From Erysipelothrix rhusiopathiae (GTDB lineage Bacteria; Bacillota_I; Bacilli_A; Erysipelotrichales; Erysipelotrichaceae), in assembly GCF_900637845.1 (NCBI RefSeq), contig NZ_LR134439.1, forward strand, positions 1,550,001 through 1,614,000: a stretch of DNA of 64,000 nt. The letters are read 5' to 3'. The notes beneath the pieces are model-generated. The model did no database searches, was not told where the DNA came from, and saw nothing but the letters and a program-made list of their open reading frames with translations. The translations under genes were made by a program, and so were the position numbers. This document shows positions 32,829 through 42,255 of the stretch, in pieces. Position 1 is the first letter of the stretch. Each line of letters begins with the position of its first letter.

Positions 32829-33729
32829 CTCTATTCCCTCCTTGATTCGAAAAACCACCTTTTAAAAACTGATCATACTCTCGCTTTAATGTTTTTTTAT
32901 TGACGTGAGTATAAATCTGGGTTGTTGAGATATCTTGATGACCGAGGAGTTCTTGAATAATACGCAAGTCTACGCCTGTGTCTAAGATAGCTGTTGCGAA
33001 ACTATGTCGCAAAGTATGCGCTGAAATAGGAGTTAAAATTCCCATTTCTTTACATCTAGATTTTATCATAGAATCGATGTATTGTCTTGATATTCCCTTG
33101 CCTTTTGCGTTAATAAATATTTGCTCTGTTGGTTGAATCATCCACTGCGGACGAATTATATTTATATATTCACTTAAGCCATCAATGGCATCAATAGATA
33201 AAGGAATCATGCGTTCTTTATTTCCTTTACCTAGAATTCGTAACCATTTTTGATCAAGATACACTTGCGAAAACTCGAGATGAACACATTCTGAAACACG
33301 CAAGCCACATCGGTAAAGCAGCAATAAAATCGCGTAATCCATAAAGTCTTTTCCAGTGACTCGATCAAAAGAAAAAAGTTTACGGATCGTATCATCTGAA
33401 ACAATTGTAGGCAATCGAGTCCCTTTGTTTTTAAGTGAAACAAATGCTGTTGGATCATGTTGCAATTGACCACTGTTCAGTAAATATTGATGAAACTGAC
33501 GTATCACTACAATCTTATGCTGTATTGTTGATGCGGCATAGTCATTCTTTATATCATCAATATATTTTCGAATTACTTCAGCATCAACAGATTCAAGTGA
33601 TGAAACTGATTCGTGCTCTAAATACTCAATATACTGATTTAAGTCATTTCGATAAGATGCAACGGTTAATGCTGCTTTAGGGTCAATAAATTGGAGGTAG
33701 TGAATAAAATCATTAGCTTTGTTTTTCAT
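32815..33729 (-). CDS. xerD: Tyrosine recombinase XerD
   Basis: XerD acts with XerC at dif to resolve chromosome dimers. The 304 residues have an N-terminal SAM-like core-binding domain and a C-terminal catalytic domain. The catalytic Arg is in [20 protein letters not shown] gives the HxxR pair, [15 protein letters not shown] contains the His, and the final Tyr is the nucleophile. The ATG at 33729 is used. The open frame begins 36 codons earlier but that part is in the dinB gene and has no recombinase character. It overlaps dinB by 17 bases and deoB by 14; the xerD-deoB order is common in Firmicutes. Confidence 0.92.
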   Translation of the reverse strand: MKNKANDFIHYLQFIDPKAALTVASYRNDLNQYIEYLEHESVSSLESVDAEVIRKYIDDIKNDYAASTIQHKIVVIRQFHQYLLNSGQLQHDPTAFVSLKNKGTRLPTIVSDDTIRKLFSFDRVTGKDFMDYAILLLLYRCGLRVSECVHLEFSQVYLDQKWLRILGKGNKERMIPLSIDAIDGLSEYINIIRPQWMIQPTEQIFINAKGKGISRQYIDSMIKSRCKEMGILTPISAHTLRHSFATAILDTGVDLRIIQELLGHQDISTTQIYTHVNKKTLKREYDQFLKGGFSNQGGNRDEEI

Positions 33730-34891
33730 GACTTTTCTCCTTAAGAACAGATCGAGTCGTCTTAAAAAGATCTTGGTTAAGTTCCTTATTAAGTCGCTGG
33801 ATGATGTCATTGACCGTAATTTCATCCAAATCATCAAAGATATTTAACTGTTCAATTATTTCATCTTTAGGCAATAAGTTTGTCATTGTTACTGAAATGA
33901 AAGATACGCCGCCTTCCCCTTCAAATTCATCATATAAACTCATAAGCCTCTCGAAAACTAAATTTTGATCTCTTGTATATTCATCAAAAGTGAAGGAACG
34001 GGTTGCCGTTTTATAATCATCGAGTCGAATTGAGAATGAAACGGTCTTACCAACAACATCTTGACGTTCCATCCGGCGCTTTACTTCAACCAATTCATTT
34101 AAGATCGCATTGCGAATCTCATCAAGATCAGTCATCGCATCCTTAAATGTTTTCGATTGACCGATTGATTTCATGGTCACATCAGTATCGATCACTGAGT
34201 GATCATATCCATTTGCTTTTTGTACAAAATTTTGTGCATTGACTCCCAAAATGCTCTTAAGATGATCGGGATTAAAACGAGCAAGGTCCCCAATGGTCTC
34301 TATACCAATTTGTTTTAATTTAGGCACCGTTTTTTGACCAATTCCGTACATTGATTCAATCGAAAGCGGCCATAATTTTTGTGATACTTCACGAATTCTA
34401 AGTACTGTAATACCACGAGGTTTCTGCATGTCGCTCGCCATCTTAGCTAGAAATTTATTTGGCGCTACACCAATAGAAATGGGAAGTCGCAATGCTTCCC
34501 AGATATTTTTCTGAATTTCAACGGCAAGATCGAGTGGCTTCTCATATTTTTTTATAACCTCTGTCATATCAACATAACATTCATCAATACTCGCAGGTTG
34601 CATAACAGCAGAATAAGAACGAATAATATTCATAAATTTAACCGATAACTCTTGATACAAATCAAAATCAACTTCAATGACTTCCAGATTAGGGCAAAGA
34701 CGTTTGGCATGTGCGAGTGGCATTGCGGAATTAACGCCAAATGAGCGCGCCTCATAGGATGCAGTTGTAACAACAGATCCTCTTTGGTTACTACAAACAA
34801 CTACGGGTTTTCCATATAAACTTGAATCTGTAATGAGATGAGCACTTGCATAAAACGCATTAATATCTATATGAAATATTACTTGTGCCAT
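33713..34891 (-). CDS. dinB: DNA polymerase IV
   Basis: DinB is an error-prone Y-family polymerase for bypass of damaged templates. The 392 residues begin [14 protein letters not shown] (first metal-binding Asp), have the catalytic motif [10 protein letters not shown] near 105, then the helix-hairpin-helix thumb [23 protein letters not shown] and a little-finger domain with [16 protein letters not shown]. The C-terminus [11 protein letters not shown] resembles a beta-clamp binding peptide (QLNIF). It overlaps recN upstream by 13 bases and xerD downstream by 17, so it is part of one transcript with repair and recombination genes. Confidence 0.94.
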   Translation of the reverse strand: MAQVIFHIDINAFYASAHLITDSSLYGKPVVVCSNQRGSVVTTASYEARSFGVNSAMPLAHAKRLCPNLEVIEVDFDLYQELSVKFMNIIRSYSAVMQPASIDECYVDMTEVIKKYEKPLDLAVEIQKNIWEALRLPISIGVAPNKFLAKMASDMQKPRGITVLRIREVSQKLWPLSIESMYGIGQKTVPKLKQIGIETIGDLARFNPDHLKSILGVNAQNFVQKANGYDHSVIDTDVTMKSIGQSKTFKDAMTDLDEIRNAILNELVEVKRRMERQDVVGKTVSFSIRLDDYKTATRSFTFDEYTRDQNLVFERLMSLYDEFEGEGGVSFISVTMTNLLPKDEIIEQLNIFDDLDEITVNDIIQRLNKELNQDLFKTTRSVLKEKSHEKQS

Positions 34892-36534
34892 TTTAATTGT
34901 TGACCTTCCTTTAGAAGTTCTTGCGCAGAATTTAACGATGCACCCGTATCATTACCCGACATAATTAATGCCATCTGGTGAATTCGATCTTGCCCTGTTA
35001 TTTCTTTAATATCGGTCACAACGTCATCTTCGAATTCTGATTTAGATATAAGATAATGATGATCCGCACACGCTGCAACCGCCGCTAAATGGGATATCGT
35101 TAACACTTGAGAAGTCTGAGAAAGACTACTCATTTTCGAACCAATTTTAAGCGCAACACGTCCACTAACACCTGTATCGATTTCATCAAAAATAATTGTA
35201 GAAACCCCATAAATCGAACTGAAAATCGTTTTAAGTCCTAACATCAATCGGGAAAGTTCCCCACCACTTGCAACACGTTCTAATGGCGATGGCATAATCC
35301 CTTTATTCATCGATACGAGAAAATGTGCAGATTCCGAACCATCAGCTGTTAATTCTGAATTTTCAAGTGCAATTACAAATTGTGCATTTTCAAGTAATAA
35401 GTCATCAAGTTGCTCGATAATAGCATGTTCCAGATCACTTTTCGCTTGAATTCTGGTTTCAGAAAGGCTACGGGCCGCTTCGAGCAGTTGATCATACATT
35501 GCCTCAATCTCATTCTCTAAATCAGTTTTAAAATCATCGAAATGTTCAGCTTGTTCAATCTGTTGGATAAGCGCATCTTGCTTCTTAAATACACCTTCAA
35601 GAGATCCATATTTACGAATTAATTGATCATATTGATAAACACGATCTTGTAAAAGATTGTATTCATACTCATCAAAAACAAGACCACTGTTATAACGAAC
35701 TAACTCGTCGCGAATATCCTCCACTTCATAATAGACGTTTTTAAAACGTTCCTGAAGATTTTGATCGGGTAAAGCATCAATGGTATCTAAAAATTCATAA
35801 AGACGGCCAACGACACCCTGCTCTCCATCCAATGTCTCTTCGAGATCATTCACAAACGATTTCGTCTTTTCAAAATTCGTAAGCATTTCAAGACTTTCCT
35901 TTATCGAATGATAGTCATCAATGCTTGGATTTAAATCATGTATCTCTTTAAGTTGAAAACTTGCGAATGCAATTTCATCAGGATTAATATTACTGTTTTC
36001 CAGATTTCTTAAACGCATTTGTGCTTCTTGATATTTCCTAAATAAATCATTGTAATACAAACGTTCCGTTTCATTTTGGGCAAATTCATCGAGTAATTTC
36101 AAATGGTTTTTAGGGTTCAGTAGATATTGTGTCTCATGTTGAGAATGAATATCGAGTACACCATCCAAACACGATTTAACCGTCGATAGATTAACAACAC
36201 GTTGGTTTATTTTACATATACTACGTCCTTCAAGATTCATTTCTCTTGAAATAACAGCGTACTCATCATCTTCATCATACAAATCAAAAGCGACGAGTTT
36301 CATTTTAAGATTTATTGCTTTTTCAAGGTCAAAAGCAACCTCTACACGTGCACTTTTACCGTTTTTTCCAACAACAGATGCACTGCTACGCTGTCCGGAG
36401 ACAAAATTTAATGCATCGACGAGAAGCGATTTACCTGCACCAGTTTCACCGGTGAAAACGTTGAAACGATCTGAAAAGTCAACCGATATATGATGAATCA
36501 AAACAAAATTATCTATCGTTAAATGAGTAAGCAT
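34879..36534 (-). CDS. recN: DNA repair protein RecN
   Basis: RecN is an SMC-like ATPase acting early at DNA double-strand breaks. The 551 residues have Walker A GETGAGKS near 30, a long central coiled-coil, and a C-terminal ABC half with the signature LERVASGGELSRLMLG and Walker B TIIFDEIDTGVSG, then TISHLAAVAACADHH. The length is typical. It follows the degenerate dxs gene by 15 bases. In many Firmicutes tlyA and argR lie between dxs and recN; both are absent here. Confidence 0.95.
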   Translation of the reverse strand: MLTHLTIDNFVLIHHISVDFSDRFNVFTGETGAGKSLLVDALNFVSGQRSSASVVGKNGKSARVEVAFDLEKAINLKMKLVAFDLYDEDDEYAVISREMNLEGRSICKINQRVVNLSTVKSCLDGVLDIHSQHETQYLLNPKNHLKLLDEFAQNETERLYYNDLFRKYQEAQMRLRNLENSNINPDEIAFASFQLKEIHDLNPSIDDYHSIKESLEMLTNFEKTKSFVNDLEETLDGEQGVVGRLYEFLDTIDALPDQNLQERFKNVYYEVEDIRDELVRYNSGLVFDEYEYNLLQDRVYQYDQLIRKYGSLEGVFKKQDALIQQIEQAEHFDDFKTDLENEIEAMYDQLLEAARSLSETRIQAKSDLEHAIIEQLDDLLLENAQFVIALENSELTADGSESAHFLVSMNKGIMPSPLERVASGGELSRLMLGLKTIFSSIYGVSTIIFDEIDTGVSGRVALKIGSKMSSLSQTSQVLTISHLAAVAACADHHYLISKSEFEDDVVTDIKEITGQDRIHQMALIMSGNDTGASLNSAQELLKEGQQLKWHK

Positions 36535-36549
36535 GGTAATCCTCCTTTA

Positions 36550-38328
36550 CTATTGAAAATAATCGAAAACATTGTTTATATGAATCTTTTGAGATGATTT
36601 CGCATCTTTTGAAGTCTTGTTTAAATGGAGACATGAGACATGTAAATTGATACATTCATTATCTGCTTTTAGCTGATGAAGATTTTGAATAACATTTTGA
36701 TAAAGAACACTTTTTGTGCTTTCTACATCATAAACTACGATCTTAAGCTTATATGCAATAATTCTTTCTAAAATATCGTGATCCACAGATAAAATTTCAG
36801 AACAATTAATCAATCCAAGATCTAACTGATTGGCATCAATTCTTTGCTTAAGAGAGTGGATGGATGGACCAAAAGACAGGATAACCCCTGTGCTTTCCTT
36901 ACTAAAATCATTTTCAATGTGCCATCCCCTTACCGGAATTAAAGCAGTTTCCGGCGCAACGTACTCTAGACCTGATGGAACTCTTAAAACACTAATTTGT
37001 GGTTCTTGAATTACCTGTTCTAAAATGGAAATCGTATCAACTATTGATTTCCCCATATACACTTTAAAGTGTGCAAGGTTTGAAAAAACACCTAAATCAA
37101 AAATACCTTGTCGGTATGTATCCCCTTCCGGACTAAGACCGGAATCATTCACAATTATAGTAATTGGACACTGCTTGATTGAAAATTGATTTCGAAGTTG
37201 CAACACGACGCCATCGACTTGAGAGGCGTGAATTGAAATAATAACGTGTTTTCCTTCTTGAACAAGACCGTGTGCAATTGCTACTAAAGCCTGTGTTGAA
37301 CCCGATGTTGCAATAAAGTGATCAGGTCTTGTCAGTGCAAAGGTCGGCAAATAGTCTTTTAACTTGTAAGTATCCGCAAGAACATATAAATCTGGATCAT
37401 CTTGAGCAATATCTGTTAATTGATAATCAATTGCTTCTAAATACGTATGATAATTTTCTGCTCGATCATGGTCCGTTTTAAAGGTTGGAAATTCAAGTTT
37501 GCGTTGTTTTTTATTCTTTAAGCGCGTTTGTACATGAATTACATGAGGACCTTTATATTTTTTCGATAATTCAAACACACGAATTAACTCTTTAAGATTT
37601 TGACCATCCATAGGTCCTTGGTAATCCACACCAAATTGTTTAAATATTGTGGGTTCCAATACAGTTTCTTTGACCGCATCTCGTATTTTAGTAAGCGTCG
37701 CAAGGATTGGTCGACTAATAGGATTGGAATCTAGGAGTGATTTCATATCTTTTTTTAAACCGGTATAGGTTTTACTGATGCGAATTGATTTGATTAACGC
37801 ATCCATCGAACTGTAATGTCTTAAAAGCGATTGTTGTTCATCAATGAGGATAATGGTTAGATTGGGTTTAAAGCGACTTATTTGAACCAACGACTCATAA
37901 GTAATGCCATAATTCAAAGCATAATCATTGAGAACGATAACATTATTAACATCTGGATGTTCAATAGCATATGCAAGTGCCACACCCAACCCTTCCCCAG
38001 GTTTTCCACCACTATAACGATCCATTGGATTTTGATCATCTAAATACATGGAACCAGAATTTCTAAGCAACAAATCTTCAGATCTACCTGTAAGAATTTT
38101 ATGAACCATGACTTGCTTACCACCATCGAAAATGATATTGTCATGGTTTAAATCAAAAACATGATGGAGCGCAAGTGTTGTTTCAAGTACATTGATATTT
38201 TCAATAATTGTATCTACTTCATATCGTGTTTTTGACGCAAGAAAAACAGCGATTTCATCACTGAGTTTTTCTAATTCATCAACGGTTAATGACGTAAAAT
38301 CATACGATTTGCTAAATTGTTCAAACAA
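36550..38328 (-). CDS. Dxs-like protein lacking key catalytic motifs (probable pseudoenzyme)
   Basis: The 592-residue product aligns by order of segments with 1-deoxy-D-xylulose-5-phosphate synthase. It retains LALHHVF, HKILTGR, GEGLGVALAYA, GPMDGQNLKELI and SPEGDTYRQGIFDLG. Active-site features are missing: the thiamine-diphosphate GDG signature is NDY at 134-136, the following ILNDN-type motif is LIDEQ (161-165), the GHQ His is Lys at 71, the DGH His is Gln at 243, and the catalytic-Glu AEQHA motif is replaced at 341-347 by TSGSTQA. The frame is uninterrupted, so it is kept as a protein, not a pseudogene. It occupies the usual dxs position after ispA. A structural or regulatory role, or a different reaction, is possible. 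Confidence 0.75.
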   Translation of the reverse strand: MFEQFSKSYDFTSLTVDELEKLSDEIAVFLASKTRYEVDTIIENINVLETTLALHHVFDLNHDNIIFDGGKQVMVHKILTGRSEDLLLRNSGSMYLDDQNPMDRYSGGKPGEGLGVALAYAIEHPDVNNVIVLNDYALNYGITYESLVQISRFKPNLTIILIDEQQSLLRHYSSMDALIKSIRISKTYTGLKKDMKSLLDSNPISRPILATLTKIRDAVKETVLEPTIFKQFGVDYQGPMDGQNLKELIRVFELSKKYKGPHVIHVQTRLKNKKQRKLEFPTFKTDHDRAENYHTYLEAIDYQLTDIAQDDPDLYVLADTYKLKDYLPTFALTRPDHFIATSGSTQALVAIAHGLVQEGKHVIISIHASQVDGVVLQLRNQFSIKQCPITIIVNDSGLSPEGDTYRQGIFDLGVFSNLAHFKVYMGKSIVDTISILEQVIQEPQISVLRVPSGLEYVAPETALIPVRGWHIENDFSKESTGVILSFGPSIHSLKQRIDANQLDLGLINCSEILSVDHDILERIIAYKLKIVVYDVESTKSVLYQNVIQNLHQLKADNECINLHVSCLHLNKTSKDAKSSQKIHINNVFDYFQ

Positions 38329-38340
38329 GAGACGTGCCTC

Positions 38341-39180
38341 CTATAATTCGCGACTCATCATTTCATCAATAATCTGTTTCAGATTTCCATTTTCAATATT
38401 CATTTGTTTTAATAAATCTTTAATATTTGAAAAATACGATTCCGTTAAAGTGTGGGCTTGCTCTACACCAAGTAGACTAACCACGGTTGTTTTATCACGA
38501 TCGGCATCACTTTGATTACTCTTTCCAATTTGCTCAGATGTTTTCGTAACTTCAAGAAGATCATCTTGGAATTGGAAAGCAACTCCGAGAGTCAGACCTA
38601 AATCATGTGCAAGTTTTTGATATGAATCTTTACCTGCAATTACGACTGCCATTTCAAATGCCCCTGCAAATAAACATCCTGTTTTAAGATTATAACAAGC
38701 AACTAAATCATCAATATGATCGATATGATCATCGATATCCAATTCTTGACCTAAAATCATTCCATTATTACCCGCATTTCGAGCTAAAATTTCAAGACAC
38801 TTCCCAACGACATCCGAATCTAAAGAAGATTGTGATAAGGCTGTAAAGGCTCCTGTTAAGAGTGCATCACCGGCAAGAATTGCAACGCCCTCACCAAACA
38901 CTTTATGATTGGTTGGTTTAAAACGGCGTAAATCATCATCATCCATAGCTGGTAGATCATCATGTACAAGGGAATAAGTATGAACCATCTCAAGAGCACA
39001 TGCTGGATTTAATCCTAGTTTATAATCACATCCAAAATCCTCAAGCATCGCCAGTAAAAGACGTGGCCTCAATCGTTTTCCACCACTCATCAACGAATAC
39101 GTCATAGCTTCTCTAACAACAGATGTTTTTGGATAATACTCTAAAATCGCATCTAAACGCGCATCAATATCTTTAATCAT
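38341..39180 (-). CDS. ispA: Geranylgeranyl/farnesyl diphosphate synthase (short-chain polyprenyl synthase)
   Basis: A 279-residue all-helical prenyltransferase that condenses isopentenyl diphosphate with allylic diphosphates. It has the first Asp-rich motif DDLPAMDDD (74-82), upstream GGKRLRPRLLL, and the second Asp-rich motif FQFQDDLLEV near 205. IspA-type length supports farnesyl or geranylgeranyl product. It overlaps xseB by eight bases and precedes the dxs-like gene. Because the neighbouring Dxs looks inactive, isopentenyl diphosphate probably comes from another pathway encoded elsewhere. Confidence 0.93.
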   Translation of the reverse strand: MIKDIDARLDAILEYYPKTSVVREAMTYSLMSGGKRLRPRLLLAMLEDFGCDYKLGLNPACALEMVHTYSLVHDDLPAMDDDDLRRFKPTNHKVFGEGVAILAGDALLTGAFTALSQSSLDSDVVGKCLEILARNAGNNGMILGQELDIDDHIDHIDDLVACYNLKTGCLFAGAFEMAVVIAGKDSYQKLAHDLGLTLGVAFQFQDDLLEVTKTSEQIGKSNQSDADRDKTTVVSLLGVEQAHTLTESYFSNIKDLLKQMNIENGNLKQIIDEMMSREL

Positions 39181-39382
39181 TTTGATCCCCTTGGTGTTTT
39201 TGAACTAACGCTTTAACTTGATTTTCATAACCACTTAAGCGTTCCTGACATTGCTTGGATAAATTAAGACCTTCCTCGAAAAGAACGATTGCTTGATCAA
39301 GAGGTAAACTATCCTTCTCTAATTCATTTGCAATTTCCGCAAGACGCGCCATTGCAATTTCAAAATTAAAATCTTTATTCAT
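39173..39382 (-). CDS. xseB: Exodeoxyribonuclease VII small subunit
   Basis: A 69-residue helical protein with the family segment FEIAMARLAEIANELEKDSLPLDQAIVLFEEGLNL. Several small subunits bind the large subunit XseA to form exonuclease VII, which degrades single-stranded DNA. It overlaps xseA by eight bases and ispA by eight. The size and position leave little doubt. Confidence 0.94.
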   Translation of the reverse strand: MNKDFNFEIAMARLAEIANELEKDSLPLDQAIVLFEEGLNLSKQCQERLSGYENQVKALVQKHQGDQND

Positions 39383-40865
39383 CTTTGGGCTCCTTACTGA
39401 TGACTTGTGTTAGCACAAATCCATCTCTAAATTCTAATTGAATTCGATCATCAACATTAACGGACTCTGCATTTACAACATGGATATCATTTACACGTGG
39501 AATGATATAACCTTGGTTTAAATTTCGTTGAATTACATCGAGTGGTGAACGATACTTTAATGATTTAAGTATATCGTTTAAACGCTCTTTTTTCAAGTTC
39601 AACCCGCGTTCCATAATTGAATAAAAACGTTCATCATACTGCTGAATCATTCCTTGATTTTGCTTAATACTTCGATCAATATACTGCGAATAAAAGTCAA
39701 AACGACTTCGCATCATATCAACTTTTTGAAGTGATTGAGTCATCTTCTGTTGAATTGTCGCAGAACTCAAACCGAGATATTGATTTATAATATTAGACGA
39801 GTTGTTATATTTCAGTAATAATGAATTTTCCATACGATTCGATATTAATGCGAGCATTCGTTTTGATTCATCAAATAGAACTTGTTGATGTGTGATCCGT
39901 ACGGTTAAGGTATCTAATTTTTGTTGTTTACGTTCAACAAAAAGCACCGGATCTTTTAAAGCACTACTTTGAATCAACGATGTATAATCACCTGAACGTC
40001 GAAGATATTTATTTCGTACCGCAAGGTAATACTGGTTTTTATAATCACGAATCATCGCTTTCATCTCAACCCAGTTTGGTGTCGCTGCAACAGCTGCAGC
40101 AGTGGGCGTTGCAGCTCGATAATCTGAAACAAAATCGGATAAAGTAACATCACTTTCATGTCCAATACCAGAGATTATTGGAATTTCACTTTTAAAAATT
40201 GATTCAACTACTTCCGGTGTATTAAAAGCCCAGAGGTCTTCAATTGATCCCCCACCACGTCCTAAAATAATCGTATCTGCTTGTTCATGATGTGCTCTTT
40301 GAATTTGTTGTACCAAACTTTTAGAGGCATTGTCTCCTTGGACATAGGCTAACAAATCAATTTGCTTGGCAATTGGCCATCGTTCTTGGAGTGTACGGGT
40401 AATATCAGCATAAGCTGCACTGTTTTCACCAACAATAACAGCGATTCGTTGCGGATATTTAGGGATTTTTTTACGATGATTGGGATCAAAATATCCACGA
40501 TCTTCAAAATCTTTTTTCAATTTTTCAAATTGAATATACAAGTCACCCAAACCATCAAGATTCATACGATCAGCATAGATTTGGACAGTTCCCGTATCGG
40601 TATAAACCTCACAGCGTCCAAAGATAACAACTTTATCACCATCTTTAGGTCTGAATAATACTTTGCTTGCACTACGTCGGAACATAGCACAAGTAATTCT
40701 ACTTTTATCATCCTTGAGGGAAAAATAAAAATGCCCACTATGATGTGCTTTAAAATTCGAAAGCTCACCGACTAATGCGACATTCTTAAAAGAAGGATGT
40801 TGATCAATAACACCTTTTAATTCGTTAACAAATTCTGTAACCGTAATTACATCCTGAGTTATCAT
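39375..40865 (-). CDS. xseA: Exodeoxyribonuclease VII large subunit
   Basis: The 496-residue catalytic subunit of exonuclease VII. An N-terminal OB-fold is followed by the catalytic domain. Recognisable segments are SNFKAHHSGHFYFSLKDDKSRI, PQRIAVIVGENSAAYADI, IILGRGGGSIEDLWAFN, ISGIGHESDVTLSDFVSDYRAATPTAAA and a long helical C-terminal region. The ending VNVDDRIQLEFRDGFV is typical of the tail. It overlaps nusB by four bases. Confidence 0.95.
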   Translation of the reverse strand: MITQDVITVTEFVNELKGVIDQHPSFKNVALVGELSNFKAHHSGHFYFSLKDDKSRITCAMFRRSASKVLFRPKDGDKVVIFGRCEVYTDTGTVQIYADRMNLDGLGDLYIQFEKLKKDFEDRGYFDPNHRKKIPKYPQRIAVIVGENSAAYADITRTLQERWPIAKQIDLLAYVQGDNASKSLVQQIQRAHHEQADTIILGRGGGSIEDLWAFNTPEVVESIFKSEIPIISGIGHESDVTLSDFVSDYRAATPTAAAVAATPNWVEMKAMIRDYKNQYYLAVRNKYLRRSGDYTSLIQSSALKDPVLFVERKQQKLDTLTVRITHQQVLFDESKRMLALISNRMENSLLLKYNNSSNIINQYLGLSSATIQQKMTQSLQKVDMMRSRFDFYSQYIDRSIKQNQGMIQQYDERFYSIMERGLNLKKERLNDILKSLKYRSPLDVIQRNLNQGYIIPRVNDIHVVNAESVNVDDRIQLEFRDGFVLTQVISKEPKDE

Positions 40866-41266
40866 AGTGCATCAATGACTCCATTAATTAATTTATAAGA
40901 TTCCTCGTCTGAAAAATCTTTAGCGAGATTAACCGCCTCATTAACAATAACAACTTTATCTTGATAACCGAGTTCTAATTCAGCACAAGCCATTAGAAGA
41001 ATCGCTTGTTCAATAAATCCTAAACGGTCAAAACGCCATTTCGTTAAATAATGATCGATTGCTCGCGAATAAATATCTTTACGTGCTTCTACATTCATCA
41101 CTACTTGTAACATTTCATCCTGAAGATTGAAATCTTGAATAAATGTGCCAACTTCTGATACGAAGCGATTATCTTCAAGAACCTCTTGCATGGATTGCTC
41201 TCTCAAGAGATGAATATAAATTGCTGACATTGCATTTTGCCGTTCGTTATATCGCGACATTACCAT
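40862..41266 (-). CDS. nusB: Transcription antitermination factor NusB
   Basis: A 134-residue helical RNA-binding protein that acts with NusE/S10 at boxA sequences in rRNA transcription. The family pattern is visible in RYNERQNAMSAIYIHLL, WRFDRLGFIEQAILLMACAELEL and KVVIVNEAVNLAKDFSDEESYKLINGVIDAL. The start at 41266 is preceded by GTGGAGG seven bases upstream. A short hairpin (41287-41306) overlaps the stop of the gene upstream and might modulate read-through. Confidence 0.94.
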   Translation of the reverse strand: MVMSRYNERQNAMSAIYIHLLREQSMQEVLEDNRFVSEVGTFIQDFNLQDEMLQVVMNVEARKDIYSRAIDHYLTKWRFDRLGFIEQAILLMACAELELGYQDKVVIVNEAVNLAKDFSDEESYKLINGVIDAL

Positions 41267-41286
41267 AAAAAAACCTCCACAGTAAA

Positions 41287-41306
41287 AGAAGCAGACTCCT
41301 GCTTCT
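41287..41306 (-). terminator. Weak hairpin between the Asp23-family gene and nusB
   Basis: AGAAGCAG / CTGCTTCT with a four-base loop, followed on the minus strand by TTTTACTG. The T-tract is short, so at most an attenuator. Confidence 0.4.
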
Positions 41307-41643
41307 AATTAAACTTAAATCCTACAACGTTAATGTTGATTGAAGTATTACTGAAATCAACCATTAATTCAATGTTGCGTTGCAAATCATTTTGTAATGC
41401 ACGACATACACGTTCAACATCTTTACCATATTTTACGCGTACTTTAAGATCGACATTAACATGACCGTTTTCATTTGAAACAATCAATGATTTTTTACCT
41501 GATCCATCTTCAAAAAAGATAGCATCATTTTCATTCACTGTAATCTGAACAATATGATTAATAACATTGTTCGAAATTGCAATTTGACCAAGACCAGTCT
41601 TCTCATTTTGAATTAAGACATATTCATTTGACATATTTATCAC
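41305..41643 (-). CDS. Asp23/Gls24 (DUF322) family envelope-stress protein, YqhY-like
   Basis: A 112-residue protein of the Asp23 family: GLGQIAISNNVINHIVQITVNE, then VNVDLKVRVKYGKDVERVCRALQNDLQRNIELMVDF and a final INVVGFKF. Family members are cytosolic or membrane-associated. YqhY in Bacillus is linked to acetyl-CoA carboxylase control and lies upstream of nusB, the same order as here. The exact role is uncertain. A second family member is encoded at 62197-62556. Confidence 0.88.
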   Translation of the reverse strand: MINMSNEYVLIQNEKTGLGQIAISNNVINHIVQITVNENDAIFFEDGSGKKSLIVSNENGHVNVDLKVRVKYGKDVERVCRALQNDLQRNIELMVDFSNTSININVVGFKFN

Positions 41644-41724
41644 CTACTAAACTAATTATAACAGAAAAAAAATCTAAACAAAAGCAAGAACACAAAAGGT
41701 TTAACAATTATCTCTTAAGACGGC

Positions 41725-42243
41725 TCAAATGACCATTTTATCTTCGATGCGTTTGATTCGATTTAATGAGATATTATGGGGTTCTTCCTCCGCTTTACAA
41801 AAAATTGAAAAGCAGTCACATTTCGGAATCATATCATATGCTTCAGTGTCTTTAAACTCAATTAAACATGCTGTAATTATATCCAGATACGTCTCAAAAT
41901 TTTGACTAAAATAATGTTCATATAAATCTTCATTTAATGGACACATCGATGCGAAAGCTTGATAATGCCACTCATTCGTCGTGAACTTTAACCTTTCGAT
42001 TGCATCGTTTTGATTATATTGATCATTTTGACTTTGGATACGATACTGCAGTAATTTCTTTTTAAAATCAAAATCTGTATTGAGAGAGATGCTTAGCATA
42101 CCATTTTGAGAGTTCACATCTACAGCCATGGCATAAAATTCCATCGATGCATTGTCAATAATAAAATGCTTCATATTTTCCTCAAGAAATAATCCAGTTT
42201 CTTTTTTGATATTGGCAATTGCCGTGCGCTTACTTACAACCAT
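41725..42243 (-). CDS. Hypothetical protein, possibly DUF4303-like
   Basis: A 172-residue cytosolic protein. The pattern FYAMAVDVNSQNGMLSISLNTDFDFKKKL followed by a Trp-containing segment LKFTTNEWHYQAF resembles DUF4303-type proteins, which have no defined function. No membrane segment, signal peptide or catalytic motif is evident. It starts after GGAGGGAAAC and follows the rsmF-like gene by 12 bases, so it is probably co-transcribed with truB, ribF and rsmF. The family name is tentative. Confidence 0.5.
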   Translation of the reverse strand: MVVSKRTAIANIKKETGLFLEENMKHFIIDNASMEFYAMAVDVNSQNGMLSISLNTDFDFKKKLLQYRIQSQNDQYNQNDAIERLKFTTNEWHYQAFASMCPLNEDLYEHYFSQNFETYLDIITACLIEFKDTEAYDMIPKCDCFSIFCKAEEEPHNISLNRIKRIEDKMVI

Positions 42244-42255
42244 GTTTCCCTCCCT

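Noticed and set aside
33730-33837. 36-codon N-terminal extension of XerD
   Set aside because: It lies inside dinB in another frame and does not look like recombinase sequence.
36550-38328. Annotation of the Dxs-like gene as an active DXP synthase
   Set aside because: The expected thiamine-diphosphate and catalytic motifs are all substituted, although the overall fold order remains.
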